Source of the DNA: Acanthosoma haemorrhoidale
Taxonomy: Eukaryota > Arthropoda > Insecta > Hemiptera > Acanthosomatidae
Assembly (NCBI GenBank): GCA_930367205.1
Contig: OV884009.1
Location: 95,129,189-95,193,188, forward strand
Reading direction: 5' to 3'
DNA: 64,000 nucleotides
A program made the position numbers and the translations under genes. Under the pieces are notes generated by a model, which saw only the letters and a list, made by a program, of their open reading frames with translations, had not been told where the DNA came from and ran no database searches. Positions within the stretch are counted from its first letter, which is position 1; the number at the start of each line of letters is the position of its first letter. Of this stretch, positions 45,500-56,150 are shown piece by piece.

Positions 45500-46560
45500 A
45501 AAATAATAATTATGTACATTAAAAAATAAACATAAAAATCAAGTAATCTCTATTAATTATTTAATGCAAATATTTTTAAAATTAGTTATCTACCTACATA
45601 TTCAGTTCAAAGACCTGAAATCATAAACAATGAATATTTATACAATCAAATTTTTGTTGGAAGAATGAATATCCATGCAATGAGGAATGACTTAGGTTGA
45701 TAATGTAGTACTTTAAATACTGTACAAACGTTGAGAACTATAAATAATAGGTGGAAAATTTGTTTCAGAAAATCAACTGAATAGTACACATCACCCTTTC
45801 TAAACATCTCTCCCTAACAGGCAGATTTATGAATTTTTATTATTACAACTTTGTGTTAGTGGTTGCTACAAAGACCTGTCATCATGTGTGTGAAACTATC
45901 TGCAACATTATGCTTTTGGTGTGGTGCATACTAACAAACATAATTTACTGTTAGCTCAAATATCTGCCATATCAGTACAGCAGCGCTGCCTAGAGACTTG
46001 ACCAAAAACGGTACTCATACCAATTTGTGCCTTTGTCACATTGAGTGGTGTTCTGTCAGATCTATAAGTGTTGCTCCTTTATTTAATTTTTTTCTATAAG
46101 TTATTTTATATTTCATTACACAGTTATGACCAGTCATAAGCAGATTAATATAAAGTGCGCAAGGCTCTTAGGTACCTCAAACATGCCAACTTCTAAACAA
46201 GAGAAACAAAAACACTCTCAAACCAGACAGGGACAATTACCCCCAACTACCAGTGAATACTGAAGTTGAGCGGATGGAATCAGCTCCTAAAATAACTAAA
46301 CCTCCATCAAGGTGCGAAACTTTACAAGGATAAAGAGATTTTATTTTGGCAACAGCAAGACCAATCGGAGGTGAGGGAGATCCTGGGTTAAAGCCCTTAC
46401 TTTCACCTTTTTTTATTAAAACACAAATGGTGGAATTGCTATTTGCTTAAAGCAATTAAGCACCCAACATTTTTCTTAAGCTATTGAGTTTATTTATAAA
46501 AATTTTATAAGAAAATTAAAATAAAGAAACATAAAAGTTTCACCTGATGAACTAACCTCA
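45500..46560. other. Inside GCN2 last intron: unassigned sequence
   Basis: The stretch lies within the 8.2-kb final GCN2 intron. Near 46,180-46,260 a + strand reading MPTSKQEKQKHSQTRQGQ might be the start of a LINE ORF1 belonging to the LINE body at 46,650. Nothing firm. No supported exon of another gene. Confidence 0.35.
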
Positions 46561-46649
46561 CATTTTGTATCTGCCTCCTGAATCTTTTTAACACATCTCT
46601 TGCACGCCTTCATTTAATGGCGATAATTTTTATGTTAACTATTCCACTC

Positions 46650-47670
46650 CCCTAGACCTATAACCTCTGCAATGAGAGCATGCAATAACGCTACTGGTCC
46701 TGAAGGAATTCCTGTTAAGTTAATAAAACTATGCCTTCTAGTTATCCTGCCTGTTCTTCTCCATACAATCTTTCCTTTTAAAATTCAGACTTCCCAACTT
46801 CTTAGGAAAAATCCTTAGCCCTTCATCACCAAACCACTATCACCCAATCTCCATCCTTTCCGCGACTCTTGAAAGGCTTGTCAATCCCAAATCTCCAATT
46901 TCCTTGAAGTGCCCAAACTTCTCAACCCTTTCTAATCTAGTTTCTATCCCGGTTACTGAACACAATTTACACTAGCTAATATCAATATTGGCATTCATAC
47001 CGCTGTTGATCAACAAAAACTAACAGTCCTAATTCTCCTAAATTTCTCTGAAGTGTTTGAAACCACAGATCACTCAGTCCTTCTTTTCAAAGTTAAAATC
47101 ATTAACCTTCTCCAATAGCTCTATCCCCTGTTTTCAATCATTTCTTTCCAACTGTTCACTAGTGGTTATTATACCTAACCAACCTCTATCTGTTTCCTTC
47201 ACTCTTTCCTCCAACATAGCCTAGGGATTGATCATTTCTCCCCTTCTTTTTAGTCGGATATTAATGATCTCCTTAAATCTACTCAGCATTCTTCCTATAT
47301 CACCTGTACGCTGACAACTCCCAAATCTATTTAGCCTTCCCCCCTCCGATTTATTTGCTACATTTGGCAAGATTCAGGGAGACTTCACTGATTAGATCAG
47401 TGTCTAAGGTTAAATACGGCAATAACTCAGGCAATTTTTATAGGCTACTTAGATTCTTTGCCGATTTTTTCTGTCTTAGCTCTTAATGACCATCATATTA
47501 TTTTCTGTTCCACCTTTAAAAATTGTGTTTGGGACTCTGTGGCGCCCCCCCTCCCACCTCTACACCATGTTAGGGTAGGTTTGCGCTCTTTCCATGCTCA
47601 ATATTTCCTAGGTCATTCCTCTTCCAAATCATCAATTCTCATTACCCTTGTTAAGGTTGTTTACCAATGA
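46650..47670 (+). mobile_element. Degraded LINE (Jockey/CR1-type) reverse transcriptase
   Basis: The + strand reads ATGPEGIPVKLIKL (GPDGIPA motif), then SFYPGY, LTVLILLNFSEVFETTDHSV (the DFSKAFDTVDH motif, altered) and LYADNSQIYLA at 47304-47336, where the YADD catalytic pair has become YADN. PIFSVLALNDHHIIFCST follows. Another copy of the same family occurs at 55,590-56,150, with the shared DNA phrase ACTCAGGCAATT.TTATAGGC and CTTAATGACC. Many frame breaks. Confidence 0.75.
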
Positions 47671-48280
47671 TAGAAAACTCAAAATGCCTTTATTAACTTA
47701 ACTTATTTTAATGGACTGTACATTTGGATAAGTTTCCTTGATGAAATTAAGTGTGATGACGTTGGTTGGTTATTAATGAGTCAAACCTAGGAAATTCTAC
47801 ATTTGAATTTGACTTTTCAAATTCTCACCTGGCACTGATGTCACACATCTCATTACCAAACTAAAGAGTACGAATTTAGCTGGATTTGGAACTTCCAACA
47901 ACTTGATAGCCTGAATGTTGATAGAGACTTAAGTCTTAAAGGGCATTAAAATAAGCACTAGCAAGAACACGTTTCTTATCATAATATTCTAAGATAATCT
48001 TCCATGCTTGTACGTAATTTTGTTGTTAGTGGTACAGTTTTAATTAAATTTCAAGCTGGTCCATCCAAGCAGGATAATAGAAAATGACATTTTTCAATCA
48101 TTGTTATTGATATTTCATTGTGAACTAAAGATGTGAATCAATATGTATCATGGAATATTTATCAATCAGGAATTTGACCATTTACGATATTTTACCAGAA
48201 ATTTAGCCAAATTTATTTAAGGGAGATGACCTCGGGTTGAGGAAGATTCATTATGGAGGACTGTCTACAATGAATGTTGA
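47671..48280. other. GCN2 last intron, no gene recognised
   Basis: AT-rich, no supported feature. Confidence 0.5.
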
Positions 48281-48283
48281 AGG

Positions 48284-48600
48284 TTACTGAATGGATGGAA
48301 TCGGAGCCAGATCCATATGTATTTCATATATAGCAGTAGCCTCATGAAAATAGCGTTTAATAGTTTGATAAGTGGTTTTATCTTTCTCTGTCTCTGATTT
48401 TGAAGGTAGAACACTATCTTCTAAAGCCTCCCAGGTTGTATTGAACGCGTCATAATTACTTTTCAGGCTCCTGTGCATCCCCTTGAACATAAAAGAGTTG
48501 AGGAGTCATTTTCAATTTTATGACCTTGTTCTACTACCATCTTAATTTTCGTACACAGTTGACTCGACTTTCTTCTTGATTGAATTTCAGTTGCCATGGT
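48284..48600 (-). pseudogene. Possible retrotransposon gag-like fragment, unidentified
   Basis: The minus strand from ATG at 48598 reads MATEIQSRRKSSQLCTKIKM, then VVEQGHKIENDSS. After one frame shift it reads SNYDAFNTTWEALEDSVLPS, continuing to QTIKRYFHEATAIYEIHMD and a stop at 48284. The hydrophilic, helix-rich character and the single shift look like the N-terminus of a retroelement Gag or a small host pseudogene. I do not recognise the family with confidence. It lies inside the last GCN2 intron, on the same strand, but has no exon-like splice sites. Confidence 0.35.
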
Positions 48601-48609
48601 CAAAATAAT

Positions 48610-51300
48610 AGTTACTAAGGAAATAAATATAAACAAAATATAAAATTATAGACATGAAAGGATAGCCAAAGGATTTCTGAAACCCCTAAAATGAAAACAA
48701 ATTAATAAATGTAAAATTATCTGTACACAGAAATATTGGCAGACAACCTGTAGGAATTAAAAACACTGCAAATAAGAAATTTATAATAGTAAATATATAT
48801 ATATAGCATTGTAGTGTTATTTTGAAGACCAAAATATAATGAATTTATTTGTGATGTTGAAGAAAAATTATTAATCCTGATTTATAGGATAAAATTACAT
48901 TAAACAAAAATTCTTTAAATGGCCATGTGGACAAGGTAACCTTAAAATCAATGAACATTCACGAGTCAAAACATAGATAAGAACTGGCCAATGATACCGA
49001 AGAATGACAATACTAATGAGGAAGCAGAAAATAAGGATAAAAGGGGAGCAGGGAATTAGAGGCAGCCCATTCTTGTGAGATCTCCAGAGGAGGCAATACA
49101 TTAAGATACATGGAATGCTGCCGTACACCCGGATAATTTGAGCATTGTGGAGGAGAAGAACCGATGCGAGCAGGACATTGAAGCAAATAAAAGAACCACT
49201 TTTCTTCACATGGCAATTCTTCTGACCTTGATATTTAATTTTGCATTGCATTGTATAGACTTCTTCATATTGTTATTTTTTTGTTTGTATGTGAATCCAT
49301 CTATGGCCTCATTTGCTAAATGCATTTAAATAATCTTATTAGAATTAAGGGGATTTCAAGAGGTGAATCTTAATCTTAATGTTCCAAGGCAAATATTATG
49401 TAAAGAAAGAAAGTGCAGGAAGGTCTATTTTAGGGTCTCCTTAGATATAAAACAGCTCATAAATCATAATAAACAGGGATGAATTGGCCTTGTTGAAAAC
49501 GGGTAGTTGGAGGGGTAGGGAAGTGTTGCAAGAGCAGGTAGTTCTGTTTGCTCTAGAAGTTAAAATCAAGAGAGTGTGAGGAAGAGGAAGCAGCATGGGA
49601 GTTAGAATCCAGATGTGAAAAGAACCATCAAGCAATAATCAAAAATGTATCCACAATTTTTATGTCATTGTTTGTAATACTGATTAGATAAATATTATTT
49701 TAATTACAAATAAGTTTTTATAGCTGTTTATATTGTTATGGGATATTTAAATAGGTAGTAATGTCTACTAGAACCAATACACTGAAATCATGTTAAATAA
49801 AACTTGTTAAATAAATTATTATTCATTATAAACTTTTTATAATATTCCTTTACTCCTTTAAAATAAGCAACTAAACGTTCAGCCAAGATGATGATCATTG
49901 TAGTTTGTACATACATTTTTGACACTATAACAGTTACTGCAACATATGAAGAAAAAAATAAGTTTTTTTTTGTTTTATCTAAATGTGGAGTAGTAATTTG
50001 TTGCATTTGGAAATGGTGCTTTGAAATCATTCATTCACCATGGATTCTTCCATTATGCAGCTTGATAGCTTCTCATCTGGCAGTATGTAGTTTATTATTT
50101 CCCTATGCCAGTTCTCCAAACTACCTTCACTGTACTTTATCAGAGGCTCAGAGTTGACTGGGGGCTGTTCAGTCAACTTTTAACAGAATCCAAAGATATC
50201 AGTGTTTCTCTTAAGAACTAGGCAATGCTGTGTGTTCCCTCTCAAAATCAATCCAGTGTTACGCTTGCAACACATCCACAATCTGTCACCACCCCATGGA
50301 TGGTACTCACATACTCGTGATATGTCACTGTATTAACCACTATTTTCAACTCTCACCAAGCACTTTATAGGCCCTTTACCAAATAATGGTCTTGACTACC
50401 TCTTCTCAACTGCTAAGTATCAACTATTCACCTCCTGGCTCTCCATCTCAAGATAGAGTACTTATTTCTTCTTGATTATGTCTCTCCTTTGTATCCCATA
50501 ATTTCTACCATTTTCCACTCTCAATTTAGATTCGGCCACCATAAACTTTTAAAAATGTGGCTAGAAGTCATCTCCTCATTTTAGAATCAGAACAAATAAT
50601 TTGCTTCACTATGTGAAGTTTTGCTTAACAATAAGGCACTCTAAACCATAAGATATTATATTTGACATCATGACTAAGGATAGATATAGATATGTGTTGT
50701 TGGTCAATGGTGTATTGAAGGTCTTGCATGATTTTTGTATGAGCAGGTTGGGTGCCTGGCCGTAATCCGGATTGGAGGGGTTTAAACATGTCTCTGGAAA
50801 TGAGGAAATTTGGGATTGAACTAGTCTTTAGGGGAAGTGTGGTTAGGAACTTTATTCAATGGAAAAACATTAGCTCTTTTCCAGGAAGAAGGAAATGTAG
50901 AATTTGGAAGAGAAAAATTATAAGTGAACCAATAGTGGAAGAATTGTAGGAAGACAGCTCAGGAATTTCACTCTGGACCTACCGAATTCGTTATTTATTT
51001 CATAATTGACAATTGAGGAAATGAAGCCAGAAGGAGAAACATAAGAATGTAATATGATAGCTGTTAACATAACAAAGACTGCAGGCCAGCTGAACACACT
51101 GTTCACCAGAAATAACATAATATTAATATATGATTTGAAATTCAGCAAATAAGAGAGAAGTGGATGCAGCAAATTAAGGGCTACTATGAATAAGAAGTTG
51201 ATTTGGATGAAATATCAAAGAGTACGGAACTTAGAGGACTGATTGCTCAAGCATCATGATGGGAACATGCCAGGAAGTACTAACCACAACTTATAACCAT
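48610..51300. other. GCN2 last intron, no gene recognised
   Basis: Mostly AT-rich. The minus-strand 118-codon frame at 49251-48895 is rich in Leu, Ile and Cys, with hydrophobic runs that could pass for membrane segments. It lacks a recognisable family and overlaps a second open frame, so it may be chance or transposon debris. Confidence 0.35.
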
Positions 51301-51305
51301 AAACC

Positions 51306-51333
<28 letters not shown>
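51306..51333. repeat. (AT)n microsatellite
   Basis: A pure TA/AT tract of about 28 bases. Confidence 0.95.
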
Positions 51334-51334
<1 letters not shown>

Positions 51335-51336
<2 letters not shown>

Positions 51337-51620
51337 AACATTCATGATATTTGAGAATATCATGACCAGCCACCCTCCCACTTTGTCCAGCATCAGCCCT
51401 TATGCTCTTAGGAGTGGGGATGAGATAAAGGTCAGTCTTAGCCTGACAGCCAGAGAGCGAACAAGAGCAAGACCCCGACTTGGCGGTATCCAACAGAAGA
51501 AGAAGAAGAAGAGATCAACAGTAACGTTGATTGGATTAAACGGAGATCATCGATTGGGTGATATAGATATTGTTTTTTTTATTATTATGGATCCATTAAA
51601 AAGAGATTGAGCTCAATTTT
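51335..51620 (+). other. GC-richer block, possible LTR or 5' retroelement sequence
   Basis: The block begins TGTAACATTC right after the AT tract and holds CCTGACAGCCAGAGAGCGAA and a GAAGAAGAAGAAGAA run. The composition and TGTAAC start resemble retroelement LTRs. No matching second LTR, CA end, primer site or target duplication was found. The 88-codon frame across it (51344-51610) is basic and low-complexity and probably not a gene. Confidence 0.25.
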
Positions 51621-53730
51621 CATTTTTTTATATAATTAATTAGTAGTAACTATCCTTGTTCAAAAGGAAATGAATATTTTTTTTATATAATTTTTGTCAG
51701 CAGTATTTATAATTATAAGTATTTGTTATAACCATTTTACTTGTATATATTTCACAATTCCCAGTTTCTCAATTTATTAATAACTATAACATTAGCCTTG
51801 AGATCGGGCGATTCAATCGGGATAATTTCCTATGTCGAAGACATAAAAACAAGTTGAATTAAAGATCTCATGACGGACCTACCAAATTAGTTAAGGTCAA
51901 TTGATCTAATAAATTAGGAAAAGAAATGGTAGAAAATGAGGTAGGTTTCAATATATTGAATTTAGTAGTTAGGATATTGATAATCAAACAATTTTATAAA
52001 TATTGATTTATTTATGTATTCACTATTTTAATAGTTAAAAACTCAGGTCAGGTTCTGACATACAAACACTCACACTTTAATCTAATTTAACCTTAATCTA
52101 ACTAAAATTAAAAAGACACTAGAACAACATGAATTATAAACACTTAACTGTCTCTATTGGTGGAGAATTGCAAATTATTTCTGGTACTTACAGTTTTGTC
52201 TGAAATACGTACATGTGCCGGGTGGGTTTAATGGGTTCATCCGCATTAAACAGTGTTTTTCTTCGCACGTATTCTTCTACCACATGCCCAACATACTTTA
52301 AGAGTGAAATCTCAATATAGCTCACATCCTATAAATCACACTATGAGCCATGCCTACTTTCATATGCTTTCTCAAACCATCTAAGTGTTACTTCCTCGTC
52401 AGCAGCTAAAACCAAGCTTATCAATTCTGCAGCAACCTTTTATCCTCTTCTTAGCATTTTTCACTCCCATTGGCCCGTCCTTATCTATGTTTTAAGTTAT
52501 CTTGCCTCATGCAGGCCCTAACCCTCACAGCACTAAAAAATACATTGAATTTTCCAACCTGCTAATAAAATATTTAAGATTTATACTTAACATTATTATA
52601 AAATTTTATGTTACAATTTATCACTCATTTTCCTTTCTTAAGTCTTATTTGCTACAATTCAAACATTTCTACATAAAAGATTAGGAACACACTCTCTAAA
52701 ACACATTAACTTTATTTTCTAACTAAAAATAAAAAGATTGTATTTCTCATGGCATTGCATTACTACCTCATGTCTCTTTATTGGCCTGTACATATCTGTT
52801 TTATTTTATCTCACCTCATGGGGTCCCTAACCTCCCAGCACTAATCTTTAATCTTAAAGATATAAATCTTATATTTTATAAATCTAAATAAATAACATTA
52901 CAATATATATATTGTAACAATTTGTTTCCTGATGAGTATGCAAGGCATCAATTAGTACAAAGTATAAAAAGTATTCAGTACTTTGATTATTGTTCGTTGG
53001 GAGTTCCTTGAGTAGCGGGGTCATTTGATGTTTCCATGATTCTGTCCATACAAATCATTTCCTTTGTTGAGTTTCCTCACTGAATCCTTGTTAAGCCTTT
53101 ACTGTTTCTTCTATGATCACACTGACTTCATATTACCACCTGACTTTAACTTATAACATCCTTGTACTAAACAAAATGAAATAACCATTTAACTTGACAT
53201 GGGAGCCACCCTCCTTTATTCGGGGATATATATATATATACATGATCTTAATATCTCTTTTAATCGAGAACTATTACCTCCCATTACCGGAATTTCGATT
53301 TCTGCCTCCCTGGTCACCCCAATCGAAATGCTAACACTAACACTCTATTCTCCCATGCCATCCCCGGCAATCCAGAGGGATGCCTGAAAATAGCATTATG
53401 ACCAAATATTAATAAAAACAAATTAACATAATGTCCCAAATGAACCCAAAGAAGTGACAAGTGTAGTGGTTAGGCTAATGAGATATCGTAAATCTTGCTT
53501 ATAATACTGTCAGTATTGATTGCATTGTAAACTTTTCAATAAACATTTATCTAAAAAAAAAAAAAAGTGTAAAAATGCCGTGAAACTGTGATATTTGTTA
53601 GGGTCCTTAATCATCACACTGTCTGAACAAGAACCATTTATTGATTTTACTCATTTAAAAAACACAATGGTTCAAATTAAAAATAAAAAATATTTTATTA
53701 GTTAATGAAATAAAATCAAAAAAGAAAAAA
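51621..53730. other. GCN2 last intron with a diverged direct repeat
   Basis: AT-rich, with two similar segments: 52469-52536 and about 52780-52843 share CCTAACC(C)TC(A/C)CAGCACTAA and preceding words. At 52925-52951 lies a 27-bp word found inverted at 62690-62716. No coding feature was recognised. Confidence 0.45.
52469..52843. repeat. Pair of diverged direct repeats (about 65 bp each)
   Basis: Copy 1 (52469-52536) reads ATTGGCCCGTCCTTATCTAT, then CTTGCCTCATGCAGGCCCTA. Copy 2 (52780-52843) reads TATTGGCCTGTACATATCTG, then TCACCTCATGGGGTCCCTAA. Both end CAGCACTAA. The spacing is about 310 bp. They are remnants of an unidentified repeat. Confidence 0.6.
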
Positions 53731-53734
53731 TTAC

Positions 53735-53892
53735 TTTTTTGTAAGAGAGCTCACATCTTGTTCACAGTTAACCTTGGAGTCTACTATGTCGGCGACTGTC
53801 TTCAGCAAGTCACTATCAAAAGTTGTAGCAAGGATCTCAATCTTGACTTTTGATGAAAATTTCAGACATACAGTTGATAAATTATTGAAAAT
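53735..53892 (-). CDS. Gcn2: GCN2 exon: penultimate coding exon of C-terminal domain
   Basis: The acceptor ATTGTTAG precedes 53892. It encodes IFNNLSTVCLKFSSKVKIEI, then LATTFDSDLLKTVADIVDS and a short Cys/Glu/Ser-containing part ending SSLTK. VKIEILATTF matches the GCN2 segment SEIEILAVDLP. If read through, the frame ends at TAA 53733-53731, 53 codons after the acceptor. That TAA overlaps a good donor (AAAAAA then GTAATT), and the family normally has about 40 more residues. I infer that splicing occurs at 53735 to the exon at 45498. Confidence 0.78.
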
Positions 53893-53981
53893 CTAACAAT
53901 AATAATGAAAAATAAGTCGCATATTATAACAATTATGTTATCTGAATATAATTAAGGTGATCTTGGATTAATTGTAATTAC

Positions 53982-54162
53982 CTGAGATTCATATCTACGC
54001 TTAGCACTATGGTTTAATTTTTCTGATGTGATAAATGTTATAAATGGACCTTCAGTAGGAGAATGAGATTTTACTTCTGTTTTCACACAATCTACAGATT
54101 GATTCTTGTTTTTGTATAAGTACTCTATGACATCACTCAAAGGAACTTTTTTTTCATAAAAT
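53982..54162 (-). CDS. Gcn2: GCN2 exon: start of C-terminal domain
   Basis: The acceptor TTTGACATAG precedes 54162 and the donor GTAATT follows 53982. It encodes FYEKKVPLSDVIEYLYKNKN, a charged Lys/Ser-rich stretch, and PFITFITSEKLNHSAKRRY followed by ESQ. The EKL..S.(K/R)RRYE(S/T)Q signature matches the GCN2 C-terminal domain (APEKLSASTRRRYETQ in vertebrates). Entry is phase 2 and exit phase 0. A 90-nt intron follows. Confidence 0.87.
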
Positions 54163-55578
54163 CTATGTCAAAAAGAATAATGAAATAAATTAAAGAATAG
54201 AAAATTAACTGTAAAGAAAAACTGTGAAACTCCTTGCTACCTTTAGTAAAATTTATATATAAATGATTAAATAAGTAAATTAACGTGAGTGCTTAGGTTA
54301 TCCAACCTTAATATTACTCACCTAGTATCAAGTGCAACAATGTAAATACATGAACAAAACATTGGTTATATTATATATGAAACTATAAAGGGTTTGCAGC
54401 TGGCTGGCTTTTATTCCACATAAATGAGGGGTGGGTCTTTTAACTTCAGTACAATTACTATTTCCTTCTTTTTATTTAAATTTAAGGAAATATGTTTTTA
54501 TTTCCAAACTTTCTAATTTGTTTATTTCTCTTATGATTGAAATTGTGCAGAAATATTTCCTTATCCCGGAAATCCTTACTTCATTCATTAATATGCTGAA
54601 GAAACTGATTTGTATTTTGCTTGAGATGTTCTTTGTATCTTATAAATAATCTTCTTAAGGTCCTCCCATCCCAGTATTAAGCCTCAGTCTAAGATTATTT
54701 AAAATCCCAACACAATATTCTCTATTCTCTATACCCCTGATATATCTTTGGATTTAAAAATTTCATTTTACACATAACGCATAAAGTGCAACAAAAGATG
54801 TATCAGGAACCAAGGATCTCAAAATGAAATACTGAGAAAGCAAAGGAGAAAGGAACTATTCACTAATATGAAAGACAAACCTCTTACAAAAGGTAGTTTA
54901 GTTCAAGGAAATAGTGAAAATTCCATTTCTAACATGGAAAGGAAAATAAAAATGTGCGCTATAATATCAGTTCCACATGGAACAATTCAGAGGTACATAT
55001 TACAGTGATGAGGCCAGAACTGCAGTTGAATAAAATGGCAGTCCAGTATGTATGAAAATCATAAATCTGAAGACTGCTAAATTCAACAAATAAATTATAC
55101 AAGCCAGGTAGTCTACCTTGGAAAATTATGACTTCAGAAAAGATGGAATTTATGCTCAAGAGTTCAACTCTAGACTGAATAATATAAAAAATGAAATAAA
55201 AAACCACATAAAAAAATAGTTTTGTTAACAAAACATAATAGCCAGTTTGATGATCTAACAGATGAAATATGCCACCTATTTGCAAAATATCATGTTTGTG
55301 CGTGTCACTTTTTCAAATAAGTAAAATACGATGTGACAACCAGGCAGTCTGAAATGAGGCTTGTTGAAATGAGGTAGCACTACTCTCAGCTAAACCTAAC
55401 ATGCATTGGGTTCTTGCCTTATGTCAGCCTGGCCTGCAGGGTATGCCATCTTGAAACTTGGTCATTTATTATATAGCATAATATTCTGGATGAAGAAAAC
55501 ACACACACACACACAACCAGGTTTCCTCACAACCAACAGTTAAGAGACTAACAATATCCCTAATTAACCCCTATCTGC
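54163..55578. other. GCN2 6.8-kb intron, no gene recognised
   Basis: AT-rich. A minus-strand 108-codon frame at 55285-54959 is hydrophobic and aromatic-rich, without family or splice support. An (AC)n tract of about 19 bases lies at 55498-55516. Confidence 0.45.
55498..55516. repeat. (AC)n microsatellite
   Basis: An AC dinucleotide tract of about 19 bases. Confidence 0.95.
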
Positions 55579-55589
55579 TTGCCTTACTC

Positions 55590-56150
55590 TTTTGTTGGGC
55601 TTAGTCCAGGGATACAGAATCTCCCCTTCTATTTAGTTGCTACATTAATGATCTCCCTAAATTTATTCATCATTGTTCCTCATGCATCATGCACGCCTCC
55701 GCATTATTTACTGCATTTGCCAAGGTTCAGGAAGATCTATATTGGATCAGTGCCTAGCCAAACCTGAATAAACTTAGGTTAAACACAGCAAAAACTCAGG
55801 CAATTGTTATAGGCTCCAGTTTCCTCCTCAGATTCTTTGCCAATTTTCCTGTTTTAACTCTTAATGACCTTCGTATCACTTTCTGCTCCACCATTAAAAA
55901 CCTAGGGATAACCATTGACCAAAACCTCTCCTGGAATTCACATTTCACATATTTCCCAAATTTCCCGTCGGTTAATAGGTACCCTTAAACTATTCCATTG
56001 CTCTCACCATCTGATCTCCCAGCCTACACGTCAACTCCTTGTACCCTCCCTTATTTTCCCTCACTGTGTGGTGTATGCTGGGACCCGGAAACCAGTTGAA
56101 GTGAACCATGAATTGGTTTGTTAGATTTGTCTTTGAGACTCCGCAGCGCT
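55590..56150 (+). mobile_element. Degraded LINE reverse transcriptase, second copy of the 46.6-kb family
   Basis: Across frames: ISPLLFSCYINDLPKFIHHC (the QGSVLGPLLFS.YINDLP region), then LNTAKTQAIVIGSSF, PVLTLNDLRITFCSTIKNLG and ITIDQNLSWNSHF. The stretch that would carry YADD has been deleted. It ends near 56,150 with a phrase (GAGACTCCGCAGCGCTC) resembling 47,530 (GGGACTCTGTGGCGCCC). It sits in the 6.8-kb GCN2 intron, opposite to the gene. Confidence 0.75.

Noticed and set aside
48895..49251. 118-codon minus-strand frame with hydrophobic runs, possibly a membrane protein
   Set aside because: Hydrophobic runs arise easily from T-rich antisense DNA. No family, and an overlapping frame of similar quality.
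45499..53730. 8.2-kb final GCN2 intron as an argument against linking the exon at 45498
   Set aside because: The phase match, the donor overlapping the stop, and the similarity of IYSLQDGFYKVLL to the GCN2 end outweigh the length. Other introns in the window reach 10.6 kb.
54959..55285. 108-codon minus-strand hydrophobic frame in a GCN2 intron
   Set aside because: No homology recognised and no exon-like boundaries in phase with GCN2.
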